64,000 nt of DNA from an uncultured Blastocatellia bacterium (GTDB taxonomy: Bacteria > Acidobacteriota > Blastocatellia > Chloracidobacteriales > Chloracidobacteriaceae): positions 1-64,000 of the forward strand of contig CALGZC010000055.1 in assembly GCA_937934745.1 (NCBI GenBank). The letters run 5' to 3'. Position 1 is the first letter of the stretch. Each line of letters starts with the position of its first letter. The position numbers and the translations under genes are program-made. This document shows positions 45,093 to 55,360 of the stretch, piece after piece. A model generated the notes under the pieces. It did no database searches and was not told the origin of the DNA. It saw nothing but the letters and a program-made list of their open reading frames with translations.

Positions 45093-48000
45093 CTAGAAGT
45101 TAAACTTCAACGCAAACTGAATCTGGCGTGGATTCGCCGCGAGGGTCGGTGCACCACTCAACTGGTAGTTTGGGTTGATCTCAATGATGTTGACCCGGTT
45201 AAGGGCGTTGAACATTTCAAAGATGAACTCCAGGTTGCGGCCCGTTACGTCGGCATCCCGCGTGAAGTAAAACTTGCGCGCTAGCCGGAAATCAACGGCA
45301 ATGAAGTTCGGGCCTGTGAAAGCATTGCGTCCGACATTGCCCAAAAAGGCCGAGACCGGCAGCCCAAAGTTCTGCGGCAGTCGGCTGTCCGGCGGGAGGG
45401 TCAGAAAGCCATTCCCGCGCGGCGATGGGAAACAGACCAACCCGGCCGTCCCCGGCGGGCACGCCGTGACAAAGTTCGGCCGCGCCGTTGAGGAACTGTT
45501 GACCTGAGTCTGATCGACGCCGATCAGCAAGGTGTACGGTCGTCCTGCCCCGGCTTCGACAATCGGGGCAAATGTCCAGTCTGCCAACAGGTAGCGCCCC
45601 GGCCCATCGGTGCGCTTGAAGGGACTGGTAAAAACGGCGCTAAAGATGAAGCGATGCCGCTGGTCGAAGTTGGAATTCGACCGATCCAGCCGTGGGTTAC
45701 TGTTGTCCTGCGGTTCCTGAAGGGTTTGCACATCGGTCGAGTCATCAATGGCGTGTGACCAGGTGTACGAAGCCAAGAATTGGAAGTTGTTCGAAAACCG
45801 CTTGTTCACCGTCAATGTCAGTGCATGATAGACGGAACTGCCGGAAGACTCATAGTTTTTGGCGCTACCAAACGGCACGAACGGCTCACCCTGCAAGCGG
45901 GGGAGGTTGAAGCGGTTCGTCAGGGCGTTCAGGAGTGCCTGCGCCTGGGCAACCGGGATGTTCAACGTCGCCGCAGTGTAGAGCAGGTTTGGTCCTGTAC
46001 GGCGAAAATCGTTGAAGAGAAACCGCCCAATCGGTGCGACCTGGGCGGGCAATCCGGACAGCCCCGGGCCGAGACTATTCGGAAGGGGGTTGTACAGGCC
46101 CGCCAGCGGGCCCGTCCCGAAGAAGCCGACCGTTTGTCCGCCGATAACAATCGGGTTTGTTTGCGCTTGTGCGTTGGCTTGCAGGAGGGCCAGGTCCTGC
46201 TGGTTGACGTTGCGTGGCCGCACAAGCTGCAGACCACGAATGTAGCTGTAGGTGGCGTTGACGGTCACCGTCCGCCCCAGCTGCCGTTCAATGGAGAGAT
46301 TGCCCTGCTGCGTGTAGTCAAACTCAAAGTCACGGTTCAGGTGCAGGGTCTGGGATGTGATGGGTGAAAACAGCAGCGACCGGATGGGGCCGCCGTTAGG
46401 AATGGCAAAGCCCGGATCGAGCGGGTTGTACCGCTGTTGGCCGGCCTGGTAGCCCGGCAGTGGGGGGACAGGAATATTCACCCGCTCGTTGCGGAACAGC
46501 GCCCCGCCGCCCAGCAGTCCGGGGAAGACGAGAAAGGGCGACTGCGCTCCGTCCACCACATCGGAAAGGAAAATCAAGCCCGACAGCGGTGTGCCATAAA
46601 ACAGCCCGTAGGCAGCGCGGATGACGGTTTTCCCGTTGTTGAACGGATCCCAGGCAAATGCCAAGCGTGGCGCAATGTTGTTGTAGTCGCGGGGGATACC
46701 CTGCTGGATGCCGATAATGCGTTCACCGGCAGCAAAGACATTTGGCATGTTAATGGCACCGACGTTGCCCGGGCCGATAAACGGCTCTGGTTGAACAGCG
46801 CGGATCTGCTTTGTGTACTGCACGTCGTAGCGGACGCCGTAGTTGAGCGTGAAATTCGGGCGAATCTTCCAACTATCCTGGGCAAAAACACCGAGGATTG
46901 GGTTGTTGAATCGGCTGTTGGGATCGCCGACGTTTTGGACGTAGGACTCCGGCAGACCCAGCCCGTACGATTGGATGCCGTTGAACGGTGGAAAACCCTG
47001 CGCGGCCGGGAAAAGTTGGTTCGGCGGAAACGCATAGACGCCGCCAAAGTTGACTTCAAACAGCGCATTGAACAACAGCAAGTTGAAGTCTGCGCCGAAC
47101 TTCATCGTGTGCGTGCCGGCAATCTTGGTGAGGTTGTTTGTCACCTGCCACCGCTTTTCGATGCGCCGGGCCGGTGAGAAAGGCTCGCGCCCGAAGGAAG
47201 CAATGCCCGGTATTTCAACGCCGACAATCTGACTTTGAGGACCGTAGTCCACGGCACGACGCGCAAACTGAAAACGCGATTCGTTGATCAGCGTGGGACT
47301 AATGGTTGCCAAGTTCTGGGCAACAAAGGCGACGTCGCGCGTGCCTTGAAAACCGGTGCGGGTAAAGTTGTTGAGCGCCGTCGGCTGGTTTTGACCATTG
47401 GAGGGAATGCCGCGCACCGTCGAGGGGGTCACGCTAAAGCGTGCAAAAAACTGGTGGATGTCGCTGAACCGATGATCAATGCGCAGTGCCGGAAGGAATG
47501 TCCGTTCACGTGTTGTGTAATTGCCGAGCAGGGTCGTGACGGGCCGGAAACTGCCCGGCGCCAGCGGCACCGGGGACACAAAGCCGGGGTTGGTGATCCC
47601 GAGCGCCGCCAGGGTTGGAAACACGGGCTGTCCGTTGGTCTGGCGTCCGGTCAAACCGACACTTGAGCCTTCACGCGCCAAAAAGTAGTAGGTGTTCAGC
47701 GCCTGGAAGGTGGCGTTGGTCAGCAGCGCCGTTTGTACCGGTGCCGGTAACGCCGTGAAGGGCGTAGTCAGTGGAATGCCAGTCGCCTGGGATAGACCGT
47801 TCAGCGCGGCATTGAGAAACGCCACCTGCTGCGGCGTCACCAGGGCAGTCTGTCCACCGATTGGGACAAAAATCCCGGCTCCGAGATTGGACAGTCCCAG
47901 ATTGGGCGAGGTCGCCAAGAGCGCCGGCGGCGTGAATGTTGCAAAGCCAAATCCGTTGCGTCCCGTGATGTTGAACCCGGTGCCGTTCAGTGTCTGCGCT

Positions 48001-48935
48001 TCAAACGACAGGAAGAAGAACGTCTTGTCCTTAGCAATCGGTCCGCCCAGCGTAAAGCCGCCCTGGAAACGGGTCTCCGGGTAGTCCGGCACGCCCGCAA
48101 AGGCGTTGTTGGCCGAGTAGGCCTGGTCCCGCAGAAAGGCGAAGACGTTGCCCCGGACTTCATTGCCGCCACCTTTGGAGACAATGTTGATCACGGCTGA
48201 TGAAGCGCGCCCAAACTCGGCGGCATAGCTGTTGGTCAAGATTTGGAACTCTTGGACGGCCTCCTGCGAAACGGTCGCCCGGACGCCGTTCACACCGGCG
48301 TCGGTGGCATCTGCGCCGTCCACGGAAACGTTATTTGCACGGGCACGTTGACCGCCAAAGTTCAGCCCCGATGTCGGCGCGACGCCCAGCTTGGGTTGAT
48401 TGTCGCGGGTCGTTGTCGAAGTCAGGAGTGTAAACCCGACGTAGTTACGGCTACTGGTCGGTAGATTGTTGATCGCACGCTGGTTAATGGTTTCGGCAAC
48501 CGATGTGCGCGAACCTTCAATCACCTGGGTGTCGGCTGTGACGATCACTTCTTCTGTCGTGTCGCCAACGCGCAGGGTAAAGTCGAGTTGCGCTGCGGCA
48601 CCGATAGTCAGGTTCACGCTGCGGTTGATGGCGCGCGCAAAACCGGGTGCCTCGGCTGCAATTTCATACGAACCGGGCGGCAGCGCAACAAACTGATAAA
48701 CGCCGGCATCATTGGTTGTCGCTTCGCGGGTGAAACCTGTGCGCTCCTCACGCGCCACCACCTTGGCCCCGGCAATGACTTTCCCGCTGTCATCGCTAAC
48801 AACGCCGCGCAAGTCAGCTGCGTTCACTTGTGACTGGGCAAACGTCGTCGTCGGAATGAACAACGAAGGGATCAGGAACGAACACGCGCCAAGATAGACA
48901 CTGAACAGCCCACGGCGCAGGTGATGCAGCAGCAT
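45093..48935 (-). CDS. Oar-like TonB-dependent receptor with N-terminal carboxypeptidase-regulatory domain
   Basis: about 1280 aa; DLRGVVSDDSGKVIAGAKVVAREERTG..., beta-barrel ending QFALKFNF; start MLLHHLRRG. Confidence 0.9.
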   Translation of the reverse strand: MLLHHLRRGLFSVYLGACSFLIPSLFIPTTTFAQSQVNAADLRGVVSDDSGKVIAGAKVVAREERTGFTREATTNDAGVYQFVALPPGSYEIAAEAPGFARAINRSVNLTIGAAAQLDFTLRVGDTTEEVIVTADTQVIEGSRTSVAETINQRAINNLPTSSRNYVGFTLLTSTTTRDNQPKLGVAPTSGLNFGGQRARANNVSVDGADATDAGVNGVRATVSQEAVQEFQILTNSYAAEFGRASSAVINIVSKGGGNEVRGNVFAFLRDQAYSANNAFAGVPDYPETRFQGGFTLGGPIAKDKTFFFLSFEAQTLNGTGFNITGRNGFGFATFTPPALLATSPNLGLSNLGAGIFVPIGGQTALVTPQQVAFLNAALNGLSQATGIPLTTPFTALPAPVQTALLTNATFQALNTYYFLAREGSSVGLTGRQTNGQPVFPTLAALGITNPGFVSPVPLAPGSFRPVTTLLGNYTTRERTFLPALRIDHRFSDIHQFFARFSVTPSTVRGIPSNGQNQPTALNNFTRTGFQGTRDVAFVAQNLATISPTLINESRFQFARRAVDYGPQSQIVGVEIPGIASFGREPFSPARRIEKRWQVTNNLTKIAGTHTMKFGADFNLLLFNALFEVNFGGVYAFPPNQLFPAAQGFPPFNGIQSYGLGLPESYVQNVGDPNSRFNNPILGVFAQDSWKIRPNFTLNYGVRYDVQYTKQIRAVQPEPFIGPGNVGAINMPNVFAAGERIIGIQQGIPRDYNNIAPRLAFAWDPFNNGKTVIRAAYGLFYGTPLSGLIFLSDVVDGAQSPFLVFPGLLGGGALFRNERVNIPVPPLPGYQAGQQRYNPLDPGFAIPNGGPIRSLLFSPITSQTLHLNRDFEFDYTQQGNLSIERQLGRTVTVNATYSYIRGLQLVRPRNVNQQDLALLQANAQAQTNPIVIGGQTVGFFGTGPLAGLYNPLPNSLGPGLSGLPAQVAPIGRFLFNDFRRTGPNLLYTAATLNIPVAQAQALLNALTNRFNLPRLQGEPFVPFGSAKNYESSGSSVYHALTLTVNKRFSNNFQFLASYTWSHAIDDSTDVQTLQEPQDNSNPRLDRSNSNFDQRHRFIFSAVFTSPFKRTDGPGRYLLADWTFAPIVEAGAGRPYTLLIGVDQTQVNSSSTARPNFVTACPPGTAGLVCFPSPRGNGFLTLPPDSRLPQNFGLPVSAFLGNVGRNAFTGPNFIAVDFRLARKFYFTRDADVTGRNLEFIFEMFNALNRVNIIEINPNYQLSGAPTLAANPRQIQFALKFNF

Positions 48936-49104
48936 GGAATTCACTCCTTTTTTCCGTAAATTGCTTGTGACGGTCGGGTGAACGCCGCCAATAAGGGTTT
49001 GGTAGGTGTCAGCATTCAACAGCTACGGGACATAATCACACCCTTTACCGGGCTGGTTGGATACCAAAGCCGCCGCCGCAAAGGTGCTTTCCGAGGGAAA
49101 CGTG

Positions 49105-50310
49105 ATGAACGCTCAGCTTTCTAGCACGTCACTCATTGCCGGTGCAAGTACGCGTCATGCGCGTCAACCTATCGCGGTACAGTATTTTGCAGTGCGTTAT
49201 CGGCGTTGGATGAGGCACTGTGGGCCGTGGGTGATCGGGGTGGCTACCCTCGGTGGACTCTGGCTCGAGCCGGGCAGAGCGTCGTTCGTCCGGGAAACCC
49301 AGCCTCAGGAACCGGCCGGGGTGGCGGCAGCGTGGTGGCCTTTCTCCGCCGGCGAATCACCAGTGCGCGCCGCCGAGGTGGAAGCCCAGGTGCGCGCCGC
49401 GTACCAGCGCAACCAAGCGGTGGACGAGGTGGCAGCAGAAATCGACCGCCGGGGCATCGACTTTGAGATGACGGAAGCTTTCGGACGGAAGCTGCGCTTT
49501 CTGCGTGCGGCGCAAGTCGAAAGCGCACTGTGGCGGGCGGACGAACGTCGCCGATCGGTTACTGCCCGGCCACAGCGTCCGGCTGCATTGCCGACAGACG
49601 CCCCCGATGTCCCCGTCTACCGAGAAGATCAGCCCTTGATTGAGCAAGTGCGCGCCGTCACCCAGGCCTATGTGTCTAGTTTACCGGACTTTACCACCCG
49701 TCAGCGCGTGCAGCGATACTACCGCACTGGTGGCGGGCCCTGGCGGCTGGGCGATTACCTTGAAATCGCCATCGCATACTCAGCTGAAAAAGGGGAGCGA
49801 CTGGAACTCAAGCTCCAAAACGGCGTCTCAACTTCACTGGGCCTGGAAGAAGTCGGCGGCCTGACCTCCACTGGACAGTTTGCCGGCTTGCTCAAGTCGC
49901 TCTTTGATGAGGCATCCCAGGCCCGGTTTCGCGAGAGCGGTACGGCCGACTTCTACGGGCGTTCCTGCCGTGTGTTTGAGTACGTCGTTGAGACGGCCTA
50001 CTCACGCCAAAGCATCCAGATTGGCAAGGCCCGCACCATCGCCGGCTACCGTGGCCGCATCGTGGTCGACCCGGAAACGCGCCGTATCGTCCGCTTGGAA
50101 TCGGAGTGCATTGACCTGCCGCGTGATTTTCCGGTTTCAGAGGCCGTCTCTGTCGTCGAGTTTGGTTGGGTGACAATCGGTGACGCCGATTACCTGATGC
50201 CGGTTGCGGCGCAGGTGATGCTGACCGACCGCCGAGAGCGCCTGACCTCGCTCAACTGCATCACGTTCCAGAAGTATGGGAAGTTTGAGACAACCGTCGT
50301 GGTGGAGTGA
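49105..50310 (+). CDS. hypothetical secreted/outer-membrane-associated protein
   Basis: long ORF with good codon-position bias; start MNAQLSST; no confident family. Confidence 0.6.
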   Translation: MNAQLSSTSLIAGASTRHARQPIAVQYFAVRYRRWMRHCGPWVIGVATLGGLWLEPGRASFVRETQPQEPAGVAAAWWPFSAGESPVRAAEVEAQVRAAYQRNQAVDEVAAEIDRRGIDFEMTEAFGRKLRFLRAAQVESALWRADERRRSVTARPQRPAALPTDAPDVPVYREDQPLIEQVRAVTQAYVSSLPDFTTRQRVQRYYRTGGGPWRLGDYLEIAIAYSAEKGERLELKLQNGVSTSLGLEEVGGLTSTGQFAGLLKSLFDEASQARFRESGTADFYGRSCRVFEYVVETAYSRQSIQIGKARTIAGYRGRIVVDPETRRIVRLESECIDLPRDFPVSEAVSVVEFGWVTIGDADYLMPVAAQVMLTDRRERLTSLNCITFQKYGKFETTVVVE

Positions 50311-50429
50311 GGTGAGGCACCATCGGGACGTGCCACCGGACTTCGGCGGCGGCGCCCCACCGCACAGGTCAGGTTTGCCGGTCTCCGTGGACGGCCCCCG
50401 GGAAACCGGCAACCTACGGCGTCCGGCGG

Positions 50430-51323
50430 TCAGGAACCGACCCCATGCCGCTGGAACCAAGCCAGCATTGCCTGCCAGGCGGCTTGAGCGTCCTCTTTTC
50501 GGTAGGACGGGCGATAGTCGGCATGGAAGCCATGCGGCGCTTCGGGATACACGATGATTTGAGAACCAGACCGGCCCTTGGCCAGCGCTGCCCGCATCTG
50601 TTCAACGGTTTCCAACGGAATGCCCTGATCCTTGCCGCCGTAAAGGCCCAACACCGGTGTTTTCAGTTCGGAGGCGACGTCAATTGGAAACCGTGGTCGC
50701 AGCGGATCGGGCTTGAAGTCGGGACGGTTGTACCCGTTGGGCACCAACGAACCGTACCAGGCAACGGCAGCGCGCACCCTTGGTTCGGCAGCGGTAAACA
50801 GCCAGGTCAGGCGTCCGCCCCAGCAGAAACCGGTGACACCCAGCCGTTTGATGTCCCCGTAGCCGGTGGTAGCAACATAGTTGATGCAGCTTGTCAGATC
50901 CGACAGCACCTGGGCGTCCGGTACTTTCGAGATGACCTGGGTGAGGATGCTGTTGACGGTGTCCAGCTTCGAGACATCGCCTTGTCGGACGAAGAGTTCC
51001 GGGGCAAGCGCCAGGTAGCCGACCTTTGCCAGTCGCCGACAGATGTCCCGGATGTGCTCGTGGACGCCAAAAATCTCGGAAATCACAATGACCACCGGGA
51101 ACAACCGGCCACGGGCAGGTCTTGCCCAATAAGCTGGGAAGTGGATATCGGCCGCAGGAATCTCGACCGTCTTGACGCTGATCCCGGTGGTGTCGGTGAC
51201 CAGGGTTTGCGCGCCGATTGGCTGCGCTGCAAGGGCAAAGCCAGCGGCTAGCGAAGTGAGGACAAAGCGGCGCCGGGCGAGTTCGGTGCCCGGTAGGAGG
51301 TTGTTCACAGGTTGTTCCAGCAT
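50430..51323 (-). CDS. dienelactone hydrolase family protein, Tat-like signal
   Basis: RRRFVLTSLAAGFALAAQP signal; VIVISEIFGVHEHIRDICRRLAK; VTGFCWGGRL nucleophile. Confidence 0.9.
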   Translation of the reverse strand: MLEQPVNNLLPGTELARRRFVLTSLAAGFALAAQPIGAQTLVTDTTGISVKTVEIPAADIHFPAYWARPARGRLFPVVIVISEIFGVHEHIRDICRRLAKVGYLALAPELFVRQGDVSKLDTVNSILTQVISKVPDAQVLSDLTSCINYVATTGYGDIKRLGVTGFCWGGRLTWLFTAAEPRVRAAVAWYGSLVPNGYNRPDFKPDPLRPRFPIDVASELKTPVLGLYGGKDQGIPLETVEQMRAALAKGRSGSQIIVYPEAPHGFHADYRPSYRKEDAQAAWQAMLAWFQRHGVGS

Positions 51324-51475
51324 AGGTTGTACGCCGGCTAGATTTTGCGCCGGAGCCAGGAGTGTGCGTGTCGGATGTTGAGGCCGCCGGCCGCGAACAT
51401 AGCGCAGATGGGTGACTTCATGCGATACTAAGGAGAACCACGGTACGTCTCGCGAAAGGTCTCGCTTTTTCGGTC

Positions 51476-53941
51476 ATGTCGAATCTTTCCGCCTCCGGCA
51501 CCGCAACCGCTTCGGCGGCTGTGCCGGATACATTGCTTGACGCCATTGAAATTCTGGTTGGCGGGCGCAACCTAGACGCCCAGACGGCCCAATCGTTGGG
51601 ATTGGTGGACGAAATTGCGCTCGATGCCCATTCGGCGGTCGAGGTTGCGGCGCAACTGGCGCGCGAATACATCCTAACCGGCGCCGGACGGTTGGCGGAC
51701 GCCTTTGCCCGACGGCAGGCAGCGACCCGGCAATGGACAATGCCGCAAACGAGTCTGTCCCGCGCCGAGGTTGAAGCCCATCCGCGCGTGGCACGCCTGC
51801 TGGCGCAGGCGCGCGCCGTCGGACGGGAGAAAACCGTGCAACGCATCCTGGATTGTCTGTTTTTTGGCCTTGAGCAAGGCTACCTTGCCGGGCTGAAACA
51901 CGAAGCGCAGGTCTTTGCCGAAGCCGTTGCCGACCCGGAAGGTGGTCAGGCCGGGATTCAGGCTTTCCTTGACAAAAAGAGCGCCCCGCTGCCTCCGCGT
52001 CCCCTCATCTTGGTCGGCTCGCCCGCAGAGCGGACATTGTTAGAACGTGGGGAACTGCTGCCGCTTGGCACGCCCTTTTACCCGGGCCTAACGCCGCTGC
52101 CGAAATACCAGTATGCCCAGGGCATTATCAAAGACCCGCTGACCGGGGCGGCCCTCCATGGCGACCCAAAGGACGTAGAGCAACACGTTATTGTGCCCGT
52201 CCTGGAGCCGCGCCCGACCGAAGCACTCGTCTATGTCCTCGCCAGCGAAGTGAACTTCAACGACATCTGGGCTCTGACCGGCATCCCGATTTCCGTCATG
52301 GATGACCACGATCAGGATGTTCACATTACCGGTTCGGGCGGCGTTGGGTTGATTGTGGCGCTGGGCAGTGAGGTCAAGCGCGAAGGCCGCCTGCAAGTGG
52401 GTGACCTGGTTTCCATTTACTCAGGCCAAAACGATCTGCTGTCGCCGATGGTCGGGTTAGACCCGATGTTTGCCGACTTCAGTATCCAGGGCTATCAGGG
52501 CCCCAATGGTTCCCACGGACAGTTTCTGCTCGTGCAGGCGCCGCAACTGCACCACAAGCTGGAGGACCTGACGATTGAGGCCGCAGGCAGCTACATGCTC
52601 AATCTGGGGACGATTTACCGGGCATTGTTTACGACGCTCAAGGTTGAACCGGGCAAACGTCTGTTTGTGGAGGGTGCGGCGACGGGAACCGGTTTTGAGG
52701 CCCTCAAGGTTGGCGTGCGGAACAACGTCAAAGTCACCGGCCTGGTGTCGAGTGCAGAGCGGGCTGCCTTTGTCAAACAGCACGGCGCAACGGGTGTGAT
52801 CAATCGGCGGGCGCCGGAACTGGCCGACTGCTTTACCAAAGTGCCCGCCGACCCGGCGCAGTGGGCCGCCTGGGAAGCCGCCGGCTTGCCTTTGCTGGAG
52901 GCCTTTCGCAGCCAAAACGACGGACAACTGGCCGACTATGTCATTTCGCACGCCGGCGAACGAGCCTTCCCACGGAGCTTCCAACTGCTTGGGCCAGGCG
53001 GGACACTGACGTTTTACGGCGCGTCATCCGGCTATCACTTCACCTTTATGGGCAAGCCGGGCGCCGCCGCACCGGCGGAGATGCTCCAGCGTGTTGGCCT
53101 GCGGGCCGGACAGGCTGCGCTGGTGTATTACGGGATCGGCGATGACCTTGTTGACGAAACCGGTATTGAAATCATCGAGGCTGTCCGCGAAGCACATGCG
53201 CGGGTGGTCGTCGCGACCCGAACGGACGGGCAAAAGGAATTTGTCGCCAGTCTTGGTTTTGGCGATGCTGTACGTGGCATCGTCAGCCTTGAGGACATCC
53301 GGCGGCGCTATGGTGCCGACTTTGTCTGGCCGACGACTATGCCTGCCCTGCCCGATCCGAAGACCGATACGGCGGCCTTCCGCGAGGCAGTGCGCCTCTT
53401 TACGGAACTGACCTTCAAACCGTTTGCAGCCGCTATTGGGCGGTTGTTGGCTGCGCCGGACAATCCGCGCGGTTATCCCGATGTCATCGTCGAACGCGCC
53501 GGGCAAGACACCCTCGGCGTCAGTACGATGCTGGTGAAACCTTATACCGGGCGTGTGGTGTACACCGAAGAGATGTCCGGGCGCCGGTACAGCTTCTATG
53601 CTCCGCAGGTCTGGATGCGGCAGCGCCGGATTGACATGCCGACGGCCAACATCTGGGGAACACACCTCAACAATGCCTATGAGGTGCTGGCGATGAACGA
53701 TGCCGTTGCGGCCGGTCTGCTGGAGGTGACGCCGCCGGTGGTTGTCGCCTGGCAGGAGTTGTCTGCGGCTCATCAGGCTATGTGGGACAACCGCCACGCC
53801 GGAGCCACCTACGTTGTCAACCATGCCCTGCCGCGATTGGGGCTGAAAACCAAAGAAGAACTCTTTGAAGCCTGGGCCGCGCAAGCAAGCGGAACGACAG
53901 GGGCCAACGGTGCGTCGGACGCCTCGGTTATCTTTCGCTGA
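51476..53941 (+). CDS. acrylyl-CoA reductase-like protein with truncated N-terminal crotonase segment (resembles C-terminus of propionyl-CoA synthase)
   Basis: starts MSNLSASGT...LLDAIEILVGGRNLDAQTAQSLGLVDEIA (C-terminal crotonase), then zinc-type alcohol dehydrogenase/CCR-like domain EVNFNDIWALTG...GSGGVGLIVALGSEV; in-frame stop at 51413 excludes further upstream extension. Confidence 0.78.
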   Translation: MSNLSASGTATASAAVPDTLLDAIEILVGGRNLDAQTAQSLGLVDEIALDAHSAVEVAAQLAREYILTGAGRLADAFARRQAATRQWTMPQTSLSRAEVEAHPRVARLLAQARAVGREKTVQRILDCLFFGLEQGYLAGLKHEAQVFAEAVADPEGGQAGIQAFLDKKSAPLPPRPLILVGSPAERTLLERGELLPLGTPFYPGLTPLPKYQYAQGIIKDPLTGAALHGDPKDVEQHVIVPVLEPRPTEALVYVLASEVNFNDIWALTGIPISVMDDHDQDVHITGSGGVGLIVALGSEVKREGRLQVGDLVSIYSGQNDLLSPMVGLDPMFADFSIQGYQGPNGSHGQFLLVQAPQLHHKLEDLTIEAAGSYMLNLGTIYRALFTTLKVEPGKRLFVEGAATGTGFEALKVGVRNNVKVTGLVSSAERAAFVKQHGATGVINRRAPELADCFTKVPADPAQWAAWEAAGLPLLEAFRSQNDGQLADYVISHAGERAFPRSFQLLGPGGTLTFYGASSGYHFTFMGKPGAAAPAEMLQRVGLRAGQAALVYYGIGDDLVDETGIEIIEAVREAHARVVVATRTDGQKEFVASLGFGDAVRGIVSLEDIRRRYGADFVWPTTMPALPDPKTDTAAFREAVRLFTELTFKPFAAAIGRLLAAPDNPRGYPDVIVERAGQDTLGVSTMLVKPYTGRVVYTEEMSGRRYSFYAPQVWMRQRRIDMPTANIWGTHLNNAYEVLAMNDAVAAGLLEVTPPVVVAWQELSAAHQAMWDNRHAGATYVVNHALPRLGLKTKEELFEAWAAQASGTTGANGASDASVIFR

Positions 53942-54262
53942 TGTCTTTCACTGACCGAGGTGTTGTACGCCTTGCGGCCTGTCGCCGGTGTCGCCTGGCG
54001 GAAACCAGGGTGCGGCGCACCGCTTCAGGCGGAACGTGGATGGGAAACCTGCGGACGCGGCAAAGCGAGGTTGGCAGATTTTCGTAGCCTACCCTTTCGT
54101 AGCCACACGTGATTGACCGACACGAACCGGTGTGGAGGCAGCCGAAACCGGCAAGGCTCCGGTTGCCTTTCCCCGTGCCGCCACCCTTGCGTTATAGTGG
54201 CCAATGATTCGGCGACGTACTTTTTGGACGTAATTTTTGAACGGAGAAAGGGGCTGTGCCGC

Positions 54263-54730
54263 ATGGCCACGCACGAGGATGCCCAACTCATTCTGAAACT
54301 TTACGAACTGCGCCGTGAGCCGGTAATGCGTGAAGCGCGCGATTTTGTCGCCTTCAAGTTTTTTCCCGAATCTGCCCAGGACATCAAAGACATCCTGTTT
54401 GACAAGCGTAACCCAGCCTACGGCGCCTACTGGCGGCAGGTGACGACCTACTGGGACATGGCCGCTGCCTTGGTCAATCATGGGGCGCTGGACGAAGCCC
54501 TGTTCTTCGACACCAACACGGAGTGTTTCGCGGTCTTTGCAAAACTGGAGCCGTTTCTGCCCGAGCTGCGTGAGCTGTTCGGCCCGTGGTATATGGTCAA
54601 TCTGGAAAAGCTCATCTATCGCTACCCCAACTACGGGGAGCGTCTGGCGAGTCTGCGGACGCGGTTGCGGATGTACGGTGAGGTTTACAAAGGTAAGAAA
54701 ACCCGTGGCTTTAAGCCTGAAGAAGACTGA
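54263..54730 (+). CDS. hypothetical protein
   Basis: MATHEDAQLILKLYELRREPVMREARDFVAFKF...; compact ORF just upstream of the Prx-like gene. Confidence 0.6.
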   Translation: MATHEDAQLILKLYELRREPVMREARDFVAFKFFPESAQDIKDILFDKRNPAYGAYWRQVTTYWDMAAALVNHGALDEALFFDTNTECFAVFAKLEPFLPELRELFGPWYMVNLEKLIYRYPNYGERLASLRTRLRMYGEVYKGKKTRGFKPEED

Positions 54731-54760
54731 GGCGCAAAGCAGGCCGCAGAGGGTGAGGTG

Positions 54761-55285
54761 ATGGACATTACAAAGCTCCTAGAGTTGCCGTTCAAGGGCA
54801 ATTTCATCCCCTATCCAAGTCGGTCGCAGGTTGCGGTCGGAAGCCTTGCCCCGGACTTCATGCTGCCGGATGTCCAGGGACGGCCCTGGACGTTGTCAGC
54901 AGTGGCGCCGCGTTGGTGCTTGCTGTACCTGACGCGCATTGTGGATCGCGGCTTTATCTGACCGTTTTGTTACCCGCGACTGGTCGAGTTGCGTGAACGA
55001 TATACAGAGTTTCAAGCCAGGGGAGCGGAGGTGGTTGTTGTGACCACGACGGATGTGCCTGTGTCAAGGTTGATTGCAGAGGATTTGGCGTTGCCGTATC
55101 CGTTCCTGAGCGACCCGGCCTGGACGGTATTCAAAGCCTACGGCACGGGCGCGGCGCTGGGTGTTCCGTTGCCGGCCGAGTTTTTAATTGACGACGGCGG
55201 CCGGGTTGTCACACGTTACCTATGCGATCTGGTGCCGAACCATCCGCCGCTTGACGACGTCTTGGCACAGATTCCAATGCGCTGA
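54761..55285 (+). CDS. peroxiredoxin-like (AhpC/TSA superfamily) selenoprotein with in-frame UGA (Sec) at 54959-54961
   Basis: ORF track splits as 54758..54961 and 54989..55285; same frame reads VGSLAPDFMLPDVQGRPWTLS...RGFI-U-PFCYPRLVELRERYTEFQARGAEVVVV; perfect stem-loop downstream. Confidence 0.9.
54975..54993 (+). promoter_or_regulatory. bacterial SECIS-like element
   Basis: UGA-CCGTTTTGTTACC-[CGCGACT]GGTCG[AGTTGCG]; 7-bp stem (one G-U), GGUCG loop beginning 20 nt after UGA. Confidence 0.85.
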
Positions 55286-55360
55286 GCGACATTTGCCTGG
55301 ACCGTCCGTTTCAATCCGAAGGCGACGCAGTGTGTTTTGGCGCAGGGGTGGTCTCCGGTC

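Noticed and set aside
54989-55285. Independent 98-aa gene starting with TTG
   Set aside because: Same frame as the upstream Prx-like half, separated only by UGA with a SECIS-like stem; treated as one selenoprotein.
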